DNA from: Pontimicrobium sp. SW4
Lineage (GTDB): Bacteria > Bacteroidota > Bacteroidia > Flavobacteriales > Flavobacteriaceae
Assembly (NCBI RefSeq): GCF_039954625.1
Contig: NZ_CP157199.1
Coordinates: 3,367,249 to 3,431,248 of the forward strand
Length of the DNA stretch: 64,000 bases
Direction: 5' to 3'
Position numbers and translations under genes: made by a program. Below are positions 8,036 through 15,912 of this stretch, piece by piece. Each line of letters starts with the position of its first letter. Positions within the stretch are counted from its first letter, which is position 1. A model generated the notes under the pieces. The model was not told the DNA's origin and searched no databases. It saw only the letters and a list, made by a program, of their open reading frames with translations.

Positions 8036-8497
8036 TCATTCAGACATATTGTAATTAATCACAATTTCGTTGTCTACAATATTTTTATTTTCTTTTAAAA
8101 CTCTAAATCCTAATTTTTCAAAAAATGGTCTAGCAGTTTTACTGACGTCGGCACTCAGTTTTTTAGTTCCATATTCAATAGATTTTGTTTTAATGTTTTC
8201 ATAAAGTCTACTTGCAATTCCTTTCCGAGTAAAGTCCTTATGTATATACATTAAATTCAAATAATTTTCATTTTTAAGAGAACTGAACCCTACAATCATT
8301 CCATCATTTTCCGCCACTATGAAAAATTCTTCTTTTAAAGATTTATTCCATTTTTCTGTTTTTTTCACAGCGTTACTCCATACTTTTCTTTGATTTAATG
8401 AATATTCATTTTGGCAAGTTTCCATGATTGTATCCGAGAATAGATTTTGAAGTTCAGCTAGGTCTTCAAGTTCAGCATTTCGAATTTTAATATTCAT
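8036..8497 (-). CDS. GNAT-family N-acetyltransferase (cassette F)
   Basis: 153 aa from the ATG at 8497. The frame continues upstream to a GTG at 8569, but those 24 codons are simply the neighbouring attC-like site read through, so the inner ATG, 29 nt inside the cassette, is the right start. The protein shows the GNAT fold: N-terminal IKIRNAELEDLAELQNLF, the acetyl-CoA pyrophosphate loop KDFTRKGIASRLYENI, and the late strand ARPFFEKLGFRVLKENK. It transfers an acetyl group from acetyl-CoA to an amine. The acceptor cannot be told. GNAT proteins are frequent cargo of integron cassettes. Confidence 0.88.
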   Translation of the reverse strand: MNIKIRNAELEDLAELQNLFSDTIMETCQNEYSLNQRKVWSNAVKKTEKWNKSLKEEFFIVAENDGMIVGFSSLKNENYLNLMYIHKDFTRKGIASRLYENIKTKSIEYGTKKLSADVSKTARPFFEKLGFRVLKENKNIVDNEIVINYNMSE

Positions 8498-8526
8498 TAT
8501 TTGATGACTTTTTAATGAAACACAAC

Positions 8527-8579
8527 GGTTTGTGTATGGTGTCGTAGCATCCCGCAGGGTGCTATGCACTATACATAGT
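8527..8579 (-). repeat. attC-like site of cassette G (short form)
   Basis: Only ~53 bp, from GGTTTGTGTATGG to ACTATACATAGT, with an inner stem around GTAGCATCCC-gca-GGGTGCTATGC. The core GTTGTGTTTTCG (8580-8591) pairs with GAAACACAAC (14257-14266), 5.7 kb away, on the other side of the candidate defence operon. Cassettes F and G share the same core sequence. Confidence 0.72.
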
Positions 8580-8656
8580 GTTGTGTTTTCGTTTTTTATT
8601 TTTCATTTCGTTTTTCAGCGTTGGGGCAGACATACTCTTTGACAAGTTTTGGTTTA

Positions 8657-8670
8657 TGCGGTTGGCTTTT
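8657..8670 (+). repeat. Left copy of a 14-bp direct repeat flanking the candidate defence operon
   Basis: TGCGGTTGGCTTTT here recurs in the same orientation at 14236-14249. The ~5.6 kb between holds five genes. The surrounding spacer 8592-8710 has no gene, but AATGTGTATGGTTGCTAGG near 8684-8702 resembles a degraded left end of an attC-like site. Confidence 0.6.
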
Positions 8671-8710
8671 GAGCGACTTGGCAATGTGTATGGTTGCTAG
8701 GAGTTGGTAT

Positions 8711-11700
8711 TTAATATCTTTCTAAAAACCTCCTTTTTCTTTCTCTATCTCCACTTCTCAATGCGCTTTGTACACTTTCATTCAAATATTTCTTAATTGG
8801 AATCAATTTTATTCCAACCTCAGATTTTTCAACTATAGAAAGAATGTTTCTCCAATCAGTAGCTTCTATATCTCCGATTATCACATCTCCAGAATAAGTT
8901 CCTCCATTACCTCTCCACCAAATTTTGGAGAAAACTTCTACATCTTGATTTAATGAAACATACAATAATAGTATGTCATTAAAAGTGTCTTTCATTGAAT
9001 GTCGAGCGATATCAATAACCGCATTCATTTTTTTATAATCACTATGATTCTCTTTGACATATTCGAGTAAAAATTCTTTTGCCTTTTCTGAAAAATTTTC
9101 GGGAATACCAAAAAAGAATGCATTACAAAAGTGTTTAAGAATTCCCAGATAAAGCCCTTTGTTAACTACTAAATCAAAAACGTCTTTCAATACGGATTCG
9201 ATATCATTTACTTGCCATACAAATCCTAATTGCTTATGGTCATCTAAAAAACTATGACGTGTTTCAGAGTATAAACTATCTACATATTCTATGAGAAACT
9301 CAGGTGTTTCATTTAAAATATTAAGTAACCCTTTGCCTTCATAATCAAAATGATTTTGAATTTTATCCTGTTGGATGTATGCTTTTTTTATAAGTTCAAC
9401 ATCATCTCCTAGTTTATCAAAATGAGTACTGAAGAAATCCATCCAAACATTTAATCTAGCCCCATCCTCATTTTTTTGAACTATTTGTTTTAATATGATT
9501 TGGAATAAGTTAGGTTCAACAGACAAAAAACGCTGTAATCGGTCAAAATGAATAGTATTTGAGCCTTCCATACTGCTCACTGTGGTAATCAGAGAATCAA
9601 CATATTTTTTATTTAATAAAGTTTCATCTAAGTAATCGTAAAATGAAAGTTCCCAATGTGGTTTAAGGTTAAAATCATTCTGTTGTACCACTGACCAAAT
9701 TTTCTTAGAATCAACATCTGATTTTAAATGATTTCGAAATATTGTTCTAGGTATGTAGTTAATTTGGTCATTGTTCTCAATAATTCTTAAAAGTAGCTCT
9801 ATTCCAATTCTTGGACTATGCTTGTAATTTTCATCAACAATAAAATCTAAAGAGTTATTATAATTCCATTCGTTTTTGGCTTTCTCTTTTAAAAAAGTAA
9901 ATACTTTAAGGAAATCCCTAGCTCCTTTTTCATTCTCTAAAATAAATGAAGTTCTTATTTCTTCTTCTTTTAATCTTTCATATTCTCTATAATCATCAAA
10001 TTCGTAATCTTCCTTATCCCGAAACCTGTTCCAATCAATTTTTAAGTATGTTTCATAGGTAGAGTTTCTAAATGAGTTGGATAATGAATCAAATGAAGGG
10101 TGAGAAATGTTCTTTCTTTTAAACCATCTAATTTGGTCTTGCACAAATTTACAATGGTCAAAGGAATCAGAGGTGAGATGATTTTCTATTATGGTTAATA
10201 CAAATGGAACATCAAATTTCATTATGTCCTGAATTACGTCAGGATTAACAGTAGCATAATCATTTAGTAGGTTCAAAGATTCATTTGGATAAAAATTATA
10301 ATTATCATTCACCGCATTCCAAATATCACTCCTGAATTCTTGAATAATTTTAATGTTTGGTATAGGGTATTGATACATGTAAAACGAGTGGTTCCTTCCT
10401 CCTTTTGTATGATGGTATTGGTACTTTAAAAAAGATTTTGATAGTTCATAAAAGGCCACTGAATAAAGCTTATCTTTTTTGGTTAGCTCATTTAAAATTG
10501 TCTCAAATAATATTAATTGCCTTCTAAATCCGGAATGTTCATCATCTCTATCAAATATTAGTTGTGCACGAATTGAATAAATCAATTCAGGTAAATGTTC
10601 TGGCCTTTTTCGAACATATTCAAATGCCAATTGAATAGAATCTTTTAAGTCTTTCTGTTGAAATCTGAAAAAATTCTCAATTAACTCTAAGACATTATTT
10701 CGATTATACGAAAAATCATTATTCTCATAAGTTACTTTGTAATTCGCTGAAGTAACTTCAGGTAAATTTTTAACTATTTGGTAGATAAAGTCAAAAGTTT
10801 CTGAGGAAAGATAGAACCAAAACGTAGATAAAAAATTGAATCCTTTTTCTTCATTATTTTGAATTGATTTCCAATAATTTCTTAAAAAAGGTTGGAGTTT
10901 GTCCATTACATTTTCAACACCAAAAGTGTTATTTGCAGGAATAATACAGTCCTTGAAACGGTTTTTATTGCTACCGTAATAATTATTTAGTAACGTTTCA
11001 AATGACAGAAGACTGTCTTTAATAAATGCTTTATAGAAGAAATATGTTGACAGGTTTTGTTCAGGGATCTTAACGTGTTCAAATTGAATTTCGACTAACT
11101 CCAATTTATCTAACTTGTCGATTGCATCAATGAAAGATGAATAGTCAATTTCAAAATGGTTTAATATAGAACTTGTAATCTCTTTGTCTTTATATGGAAT
11201 AGTATAGAAAAAGGCTATTAAACCAAGGCATTTAATGTTTAATTCTCTAGCAAATTCACCATCATCTTTAATAAAAGTTGAAAAATAATTTTCAAATAAG
11301 TCAGATACATCTCTTAATGAATATATATTTTGCTCTGCTTTTGCGAGTAAAGATGTCATAATAGCTAGCCTTGGATTTCCGTCTGCTATTCTGACTATTT
11401 CTTTATGATAATCTGGGTTGAGAATTTCAAAAGGTATTTGTTTGATTATCTCAATAATCTGCTCATCTGAAAATTTATCTAATTCAATTCGTTTAGGAGA
11501 AAACTCTTGGCATAAAATTCCTATCTCCTGAAAAGCATAATCTCTTACTGTAATTATTACTTTCAATCTACCTGTTCTTGATGCTCTATAGAAGCTTGTT
11601 ATTTGGTTGAAAGCATCAATTCTGTTAGCATCATCAACAAAAAGGACATAGTCTTTGTCAGTATCAAAGTATTGAAATAAATCATCTAGGAGTGTGTGAT

Positions 11701-12436
11701 GCTTGTATGAAACACAATAAGCTCCAAATTCTAAATTTTCTGAAAGGAAAGATTTAAGCCCCTCTAATGCTAATTTCGTCTTGCCTATTCCTGGAGCACC
11801 TGTTAGTATAATAAAATCATTGAAATGTATTGCTTCCTTGAATTCTTTGAGTTCTTCTTTTCGATGTAAAAAAGTATTATCAAGCGGAGTAGAAATTCCT
11901 TTAGAAGCCCTATTGTATTCATTAATAAATTTTTCAATTGAAACAATTTGCCCTGTATCCAAGGGTAATCCCAAATATTCATGTGCTAAATCACGATGGT
12001 TTAAGTGTAATTCAATAGCTAATAAATCAAGAGTATATATATTCAACCCTATTCTTGTGTCTTTTAGAAGACTAACTAATTCTTGGGTTTCATTAGGTTT
12101 TAAATTAAAATTTAAACAAAGAATAATCTCTGCAATTTGATTTATTGGTATCCTCGTTTTCTCAGAATCAATACACTTACTAATGTCATCTTTCAGTTTT
12201 GACACGCCAGCTGAGACGTTAGTAGAATGTTCAACAAAAATGTACTTACCATTTGGAAGCAAAAGAAAAGTATCGGGAGTTCCTTTGGTTGTTTTTTGTT
12301 TTCCACTTTGACTTCCAACCCTAGACAATGTTGAATAGTTATTGTTCCTTATTGCAAGGAAACTATCGCACAATTCCTGAAAAATAGTTTCATTGATAGA
12401 CACAAGTTCATTTTCTATGGATTGTAATCTGCTCAT
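8711..12436 (-). CDS. Giant STAND-type NTPase with N-terminal restriction-endonuclease-like domain, candidate phage sensor (cassette G)
   Basis: 1241 aa. Residues ~1-150 look like a PD-(D/E)xK nuclease fold: GTPDTFLLLPNGKYIFVEHST supplies PD (54-55) and E69, but the usual Lys of ExK is replaced (E-H-S-T), so activity is uncertain. Residues ~185-480 are a P-loop ATPase: GAPGIGKT (Walker A, 213-220), YVLFVDDAN (Walker B, 263-271) and VIITVRDY, followed by a winged-helix-like region. The remaining ~760 residues are helical and divergent, as in the sensor halves of STAND proteins. Avs-type anti-phage proteins share this plan, so sensing of a phage product that triggers the effectors is my inference. 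Last gene of a four-gene operon, 8 nt after the preceding gene. Confidence 0.8.
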   Translation of the reverse strand: MSRLQSIENELVSINETIFQELCDSFLAIRNNNYSTLSRVGSQSGKQKTTKGTPDTFLLLPNGKYIFVEHSTNVSAGVSKLKDDISKCIDSEKTRIPINQIAEIILCLNFNLKPNETQELVSLLKDTRIGLNIYTLDLLAIELHLNHRDLAHEYLGLPLDTGQIVSIEKFINEYNRASKGISTPLDNTFLHRKEELKEFKEAIHFNDFIILTGAPGIGKTKLALEGLKSFLSENLEFGAYCVSYKHHTLLDDLFQYFDTDKDYVLFVDDANRIDAFNQITSFYRASRTGRLKVIITVRDYAFQEIGILCQEFSPKRIELDKFSDEQIIEIIKQIPFEILNPDYHKEIVRIADGNPRLAIMTSLLAKAEQNIYSLRDVSDLFENYFSTFIKDDGEFARELNIKCLGLIAFFYTIPYKDKEITSSILNHFEIDYSSFIDAIDKLDKLELVEIQFEHVKIPEQNLSTYFFYKAFIKDSLLSFETLLNNYYGSNKNRFKDCIIPANNTFGVENVMDKLQPFLRNYWKSIQNNEEKGFNFLSTFWFYLSSETFDFIYQIVKNLPEVTSANYKVTYENNDFSYNRNNVLELIENFFRFQQKDLKDSIQLAFEYVRKRPEHLPELIYSIRAQLIFDRDDEHSGFRRQLILFETILNELTKKDKLYSVAFYELSKSFLKYQYHHTKGGRNHSFYMYQYPIPNIKIIQEFRSDIWNAVNDNYNFYPNESLNLLNDYATVNPDVIQDIMKFDVPFVLTIIENHLTSDSFDHCKFVQDQIRWFKRKNISHPSFDSLSNSFRNSTYETYLKIDWNRFRDKEDYEFDDYREYERLKEEEIRTSFILENEKGARDFLKVFTFLKEKAKNEWNYNNSLDFIVDENYKHSPRIGIELLLRIIENNDQINYIPRTIFRNHLKSDVDSKKIWSVVQQNDFNLKPHWELSFYDYLDETLLNKKYVDSLITTVSSMEGSNTIHFDRLQRFLSVEPNLFQIILKQIVQKNEDGARLNVWMDFFSTHFDKLGDDVELIKKAYIQQDKIQNHFDYEGKGLLNILNETPEFLIEYVDSLYSETRHSFLDDHKQLGFVWQVNDIESVLKDVFDLVVNKGLYLGILKHFCNAFFFGIPENFSEKAKEFLLEYVKENHSDYKKMNAVIDIARHSMKDTFNDILLLYVSLNQDVEVFSKIWWRGNGGTYSGDVIIGDIEATDWRNILSIVEKSEVGIKLIPIKKYLNESVQSALRSGDRERKRRFLERY

Positions 12437-12444
12437 TTATGAAT

Positions 12445-13152
12445 TTACATCAACTTATTTAGTTCCACTTTTAAGGATTCCTTCAAAGAATCAGAATCAG
12501 AGTATATTAAGAATCGCTGAGATTGGATGTCAATAGGAAGGTCTTTAGGCTCCTTTGAAACTAGGATTACTGATTTATCCATTGCTTGTGCTACTCCTAA
12601 TTCGTACAATACATTGGGGTTTCTTCCATTAATATTTGCAATAATTATTCGAGATTTTGCCATATATCTAAGCATTTCAGGAAAAATATCTCCTTTGAAT
12701 TCTTTTTCATCTCCTCTAATACATTTAAATCCTAAATTTTCACAAGTAGCTTTAATTATTTTAAACTCATCATAATATCGGTCATTGAAGGGTGTTAAAA
12801 CGAAAATTAAACGGTTATCAATATTCAGTTCATTTTCTGAGATTCCGTGAGCTTTAAGAAAACCCGAATGATAAGTTATGCGTCTTTCTTTAATTAATTC
12901 TTCTTTTTCAAGGTATTCTTTATTGAGAAGGAGATGGTTAACATCTCGCCATCTTTCTTCATTTTGCACCAGTCTATCATTTAAGCCATACATTTTCTGC
13001 TCCAAAGTATGTCTAATGCTATCGAGAACAGCTTTGTTGTTTTCCTTATCATATCTGCTTTTCTTGAGATTTGCATATAAAAGGAATGCTATTGCACTAA
13101 CGGAAATACTTGCAACGGCTGTAATTATTATCGTTATGCTATTAATCTCCAT
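12445..13152 (-). CDS. Membrane-anchored coiled-coil protein with nucleoside deoxyribosyltransferase/TIR-like domain, candidate effector (cassette G)
   Basis: 235 aa. One membrane helix (residues ~7-27) is followed by a probable coiled coil (35-90) and a C-terminal domain (112-230) of the nucleoside 2-deoxyribosyltransferase/TIR-like superfamily. Signature: FVLTPFNDRYYDEF, then RIIIANINGRNPNVLYELG (168-186) with the likely catalytic Glu184, and the late strand SVILVSKE. Proteins of this group cleave N-glycosidic bonds of nucleosides or NAD. Placed at the inner face of the membrane beside a STAND NTPase, it is a plausible toxic effector; this is inference. Its first 11 nt overlap the preceding gene, indicating translational coupling. 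Distant alternatives: a true deoxyribosyltransferase, or a signalling nucleotide-binding domain. Confidence 0.75.
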   Translation of the reverse strand: MEINSITIIITAVASISVSAIAFLLYANLKKSRYDKENNKAVLDSIRHTLEQKMYGLNDRLVQNEERWRDVNHLLLNKEYLEKEELIKERRITYHSGFLKAHGISENELNIDNRLIFVLTPFNDRYYDEFKIIKATCENLGFKCIRGDEKEFKGDIFPEMLRYMAKSRIIIANINGRNPNVLYELGVAQAMDKSVILVSKEPKDLPIDIQSQRFLIYSDSDSLKESLKVELNKLM

Positions 13153-13567
13153 CTTTATTTATGTTTAGTTCGGTATTCTCAGTTTGATTTGGGTTCTCTG
13201 TTTTTAATAAAACACCTGTGGACTGCATTAATGCGAATATGGATATTGCCATATTTATGCAGAGCAGAAGTACCCAAAAGTTATTTTTACGCTCATAGAG
13301 TTTCAGGCTTTTTCTCCATAAAATGACGACTAGGACTGATACTACTATAAAAGCTATGGTAAGAAATAAACCTTCACTAGGGTCAGCGGGTTTAGATATT
13401 GTAAAAGCAATCAAAAATGATATTGAAAGAAAAATGACATCAACAGGTAGTTCGCATAATGCTTGTATTATATTAGGTACTTCAATATTTCTGTCGATTG
13501 AGAGCTTTAAACCAAATGCCAATACTAGTAGGGTAAGGGGTAGTATAATTTCTAAATGTTCCATCAT
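13142..13567 (-). CDS. Small multi-pass membrane protein (cassette G)
   Basis: 141 aa with about four hydrophobic helices (near residues 6-24, 40-59, 67-85 and 97-115) and a short polar tail rich in Asn and Glu. I recognise no family. It lies between the XRE regulator (3 nt gap) and the deoxyribosyltransferase-like gene (11-nt overlap), so it is almost certainly part of the same transcript. In a defence setting it could be a membrane partner or pore for the anchored effector downstream. That is speculation from position only. Confidence 0.75.
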   Translation of the reverse strand: MMEHLEIILPLTLLVLAFGLKLSIDRNIEVPNIIQALCELPVDVIFLSISFLIAFTISKPADPSEGLFLTIAFIVVSVLVVILWRKSLKLYERKNNFWVLLLCINMAISIFALMQSTGVLLKTENPNQTENTELNINKDGD

Positions 13568-13570
13568 ATT

Positions 13571-13780
13571 TTATTCTTTAGTTGAAACAAGAAGTTCTCG
13601 AACATCAATTTCCAGAACATTAGCAATCTGAAACAAAGTTTCAACCCTTGGTTGCATTTCGTTTCTGCACCATTTGGAAACAGTAGTTCGGTTCATTTCC
13701 AATTGGTCAGCTAGCCAATTATTGGTTTTTCCTTGTTCCGCTAAAACTGCCTTTATACGATTATAAATTTCTTTATTCAT
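13571..13780 (-). CDS. XRE-family transcriptional regulator (cassette G)
   Basis: 69 aa, a single Cro/C1-type helix-turn-helix: NRIKAVLAEQGKTNNWLADQ, LEMNRTTVSKWCRNEMQP, RVETLFQIANVLEIDVRELL. It is the first gene of the operon and lies 3 nt ahead of the membrane-protein gene. Such regulators commonly repress toxic or defence operons in which they sit. Candidate operators TTATGC...GCATAA lie in the divergent region at 13844-13904. Assignment to the HTH family is firm, autoregulation is inferred. Confidence 0.88.
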   Translation of the reverse strand: MNKEIYNRIKAVLAEQGKTNNWLADQLEMNRTTVSKWCRNEMQPRVETLFQIANVLEIDVRELLVSTKE

Positions 13781-13843
13781 GATGAATATTTATCGTTAAA
13801 AATCAAATATAGTAACTTCATTTGAGATGTTATTCGCATTATT

Positions 13844-13904
13844 TTATGCTTTACAGTGTTCATTTAAATATTTTTAATAACTTTGTTATGCTTTAAAGGC
13901 ATAA
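13844..13904. promoter_or_regulatory. Candidate operators for the XRE regulator in the divergent promoter region
   Basis: The 19-bp inverted repeat TTATGCTTTAAAGGCATAA (13886-13904) and a second half-site TTATGCTTTA (13844-13853) lie 42 bp apart between the divergent starts at 13780 and 13949. Symmetric sites of this size are typical for XRE dimers. Inference. Confidence 0.45.
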
Positions 13905-13948
13905 TAATATTCTTTTAAAGTTTTTTTTGAATAGTTTAAAATTTAATT

Positions 13949-14152
13949 ATGAGCAAAAGATATACCAAAGCCGATTTAGAAGAAATTGTCTATAAACAAT
14001 TAGAAAATCTAAATGCAATGCACGATTTATTGAGGATAATGAAAGTCCAAAATGACTTGATTCAAAGTATCAATCAAACACTTCGGGAGGAAATTGGTCA
14101 ATTCAAGGAGAAACAAGTCATGTATCCAACAGGAAGAAAGTCAAAATCGTAA
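13949..14152 (+). CDS. Small coiled-coil protein divergent from the candidate defence operon (cassette G)
   Basis: 67 aa from an ATG at 13949, the only plus-strand gene of the array. It is charged and predicted helical (residues 7-56, heptad-like spacing of Leu and Ile) with a basic tail GRKSKS. No family recognised. It shares the 168-bp intergenic region and the candidate operators with the XRE gene, so it may be co-regulated and could belong to the system. The alternative is an unrelated passenger, because the next 100 bp hold no gene. Confidence 0.55.
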   Translation: MSKRYTKADLEEIVYKQLENLNAMHDLLRIMKVQNDLIQSINQTLREEIGQFKEKQVMYPTGRKSKS

Positions 14153-14235
14153 CTATTGAGAGCGGTGGGAAGATTAAGCTCTTTTGGTTTTTCAGTGTTG
14201 GATTCTGTGGTGGTAAAAACCAAATGTGCTTAATG

Positions 14236-14249
14236 TGCGGTTGGCTTTT
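14236..14249 (+). repeat. Right copy of the 14-bp direct repeat flanking the candidate defence operon
   Basis: TGCGGTTGGCTTTT, same orientation as at 8657-8670. It lies just inside the cassette G core at 14257-14266. Confidence 0.6.
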
Positions 14250-14266
14250 TCCGAATGAAACACAAC

Positions 14267-14383
14267 GGTCTCGGCTATGAGTAGTTGCATGGGTTAGCAC
14301 TTAACTTTGCAAGTACACACCAAACTGAAAATCCGCGAGGATTTTCAGAAGTAGGCGAGAACAAGCAATTACTTATAGCCATT
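14267..14383 (-). repeat. attC-like site of cassette H
   Basis: Palindrome from GGTCTCGGCTATGAGTAGTTGC to GCAATTACTTATAGCCATT, with inner hairpin TGAAAATCC-gcga-GGATTTTCA. The core GTTGTAGCCA (14384-14393) pairs with TGGCTACAAC (14948-14957) across the cassette H gene. Confidence 0.77.
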
Positions 14384-14414
14384 GTTGTAGCCAGTTTTTA
14401 TTCGGATTATTCTT

Positions 14415-14882
14415 TTAAATAACTCTTCCTTGTCTTTTGGCTTCAGCATCCTTTCTTGCCCCATACATCATTCCAAGTAACATTCCAACACCAATTCCTA
14501 TAGATAATCCAATACTTATCCCTAAACTTGGGCTAATAGCAGTTCCAATTGATAAACCTATTCCTGTTCCTAAACTCATTCCGTAAATCATTCCTAATTC
14601 TGTGTAATATTTTTCAGTCGTGAAAGAAAATTCATTTTTCAGAAATGCCTTAAATTCAGAAAGCTTTTGTTTGTAGTATTTTTTTTGGTTTTCCGTTGTT
14701 GTCTTTAAATTCAATGAAGAAAGTTTTTCTTGTATTAATCGCGATTGATTTTCAGTTAAATCTCTTTTTTCCAAAGAGGATAATGCTCGAATAAAACAGT
14801 TATAAACTTTTTTTTCAGATTTTCTATCCGTTTGAGATAGTAAAGTGTTTAATAATTCGGAAGCATTGTTTATGTTCATCAT
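14415..14882 (-). CDS. Protein with C-terminal glycine-rich membrane hairpin, unknown function (cassette H)
   Basis: 155 aa. Residues ~1-95 are polar and helical; residues ~97-142 are a glycine-zipper-like hydrophobic hairpin (MSLGTGIGLSIGTAI, then LGISIGLSIGIGVGMLLGM), followed by a charged end. Glycine-zipper segments pack tightly in membranes and occur in pore formers and in bacterial small membrane proteins, but none of this fixes a role. Two adjacent ATG codons (14882 and 14879) are equally good starts. Sole gene of its cassette. Confidence 0.72.
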   Translation of the reverse strand: MMNINNASELLNTLLSQTDRKSEKKVYNCFIRALSSLEKRDLTENQSRLIQEKLSSLNLKTTTENQKKYYKQKLSEFKAFLKNEFSFTTEKYYTELGMIYGMSLGTGIGLSIGTAISPSLGISIGLSIGIGVGMLLGMMYGARKDAEAKRQGRVI

Positions 14883-14957
14883 ACTTTATAGGTCGTTTAT
14901 TTTTTTTATTGTTACATCCGGTTTTATCTTTCCGTAGTTTCTTAAATTGGCTACAAC

Positions 14958-15076
14958 GGTTATGTATAAGATTAGTGCGGTTTTGTGCGCGAGGATTTTC
15001 CGCAGGAAAATCAGATGTAACAAAACAGGACTAATCGCTAGATTAAGCACAGACCCGAGCATTAATTTTATACTTT
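14958..15076 (-). repeat. attC-like site of cassette I
   Basis: Palindrome from GGTTATGTATAAG to TTTATACTTT, with inner hairpin GGATTTTCC-gca-GGAAAATC. The core GTTGTGCAAC (15077-15086) pairs with GTTGCACAAC (15773-15782). Confidence 0.75.
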
Positions 15077-15096
15077 GTTGTGCAACGTTTTTTATT

Positions 15097-15753
15097 TTAA
15101 AATTGACTAACTACTTTTAAAAGCATTGCAGTTGGTGCAATTATTAATCCAATGTAAAATATATATTTTCCGTGTTTTCTATCATTTTCCGAATATGAAT
15201 AAACCTTTTGTCCATTTGGCAAAGTCTTTTTCGATGTCCAAAGGAAATATCCAATTATTAGTCCCAAAAAACCACCTAAAATTGAAAAAACATAACCTCC
15301 AATAATCCAAGGTTTTTGATTTCCTTCGGGTTTTGCTAAATCTTTTAATCGTTCGTTTTTTAATGAGTTCAGAAGTTCCTTATCAACCGATTTACCTCTT
15401 TGCTTTAAAATTTTTTGAGCAAGAGTGTAGTCAAACGCATTCCATTCATCAGACTTTAATAAGACTTCATAAAGTTCCTCGTCAGTAAATTCAAATAAAT
15501 AGTAGTCCTTGTCAATTTGGTCAATTAATTCCTCCGCATTTTTCTCTAGAATTTCTTCAGCTTTTTTGAAGTCAGATTGTTTAATTCGGATTTCAACTTG
15601 ATTATTTAAAGTGCTTCCAGAGAAAGTTACATCAACAGGTGGAACGTTGTCCGCAAGAATTGATTCAATTCCGTTTTCGTTTAACAAGTCTTTCAATTCA
15701 GTAGCTTGTTCTAAAGTCGAGAATTTTCTAAATATCGAGTAATTTTCTTTCAT
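15097..15753 (-). CDS. DUF2007-like membrane protein (cassette I)
   Basis: 218 aa. The first ~75 residues match the pattern of the DUF2007 'putative signal-transducing' fold (FSTLEQATELKDLLNENGIE, then NQVEIRIKQSDFKKAEEILE), a small alpha-beta domain also seen fused to transmembrane segments. A middle segment (~85-140) is helical and acidic. Two membrane helices follow (~150-172 and ~197-214) separated by a polar loop. Role unknown. The ATG at 15753 is 29 nt from the cassette junction and there is no visible promoter of its own. Confidence 0.72.
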   Translation of the reverse strand: MKENYSIFRKFSTLEQATELKDLLNENGIESILADNVPPVDVTFSGSTLNNQVEIRIKQSDFKKAEEILEKNAEELIDQIDKDYYLFEFTDEELYEVLLKSDEWNAFDYTLAQKILKQRGKSVDKELLNSLKNERLKDLAKPEGNQKPWIIGGYVFSILGGFLGLIIGYFLWTSKKTLPNGQKVYSYSENDRKHGKYIFYIGLIIAPTAMLLKVVSQF

Positions 15754-15782
15754 TTACGGGTTTTGTTCAAATGTTGCACAAC

Positions 15783-15901
15783 GTTTTTGTATATGGAAAG
15801 TTGCGTGTTTGTGAGCGAGGATTTTCCGCAGGAAAATCAGAGTTAGCAAACGTGCAACGACCTTTGTTTAAGCCCAACACCAGCAATTTTTTATATACGG
15901 T
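15783..15901 (-). repeat. attC-like site of cassette J
   Basis: Palindrome from GTTTTTGTATATGGAAAGTTGC to GCAATTTTTTATATACGGT, with inner hairpin GGATTTTCC-gca-GGAAAATC. The core GTTGGCAATA (15902-15911) pairs with TATTGCCAAC (16329-16338). The stray element at 27667-27785 is its closest visible relative. Confidence 0.77.
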
Positions 15902-15912
15902 GTTGGCAATAG

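Noticed and set aside
8498..8569. N-terminal extension of the GNAT acetyltransferase to a GTG at 8569
   Set aside because: The extra 24 codons are the neighbouring attC-like site translated; the ATG at 8497 lies inside the cassette and begins the conserved fold.
14118..14300. Minus-strand ORF of 60 codons between cassettes G and H
   Set aside because: It runs across the crossover core and into an attC-like site, has no domain, and overlaps the end of the plus-strand small gene.
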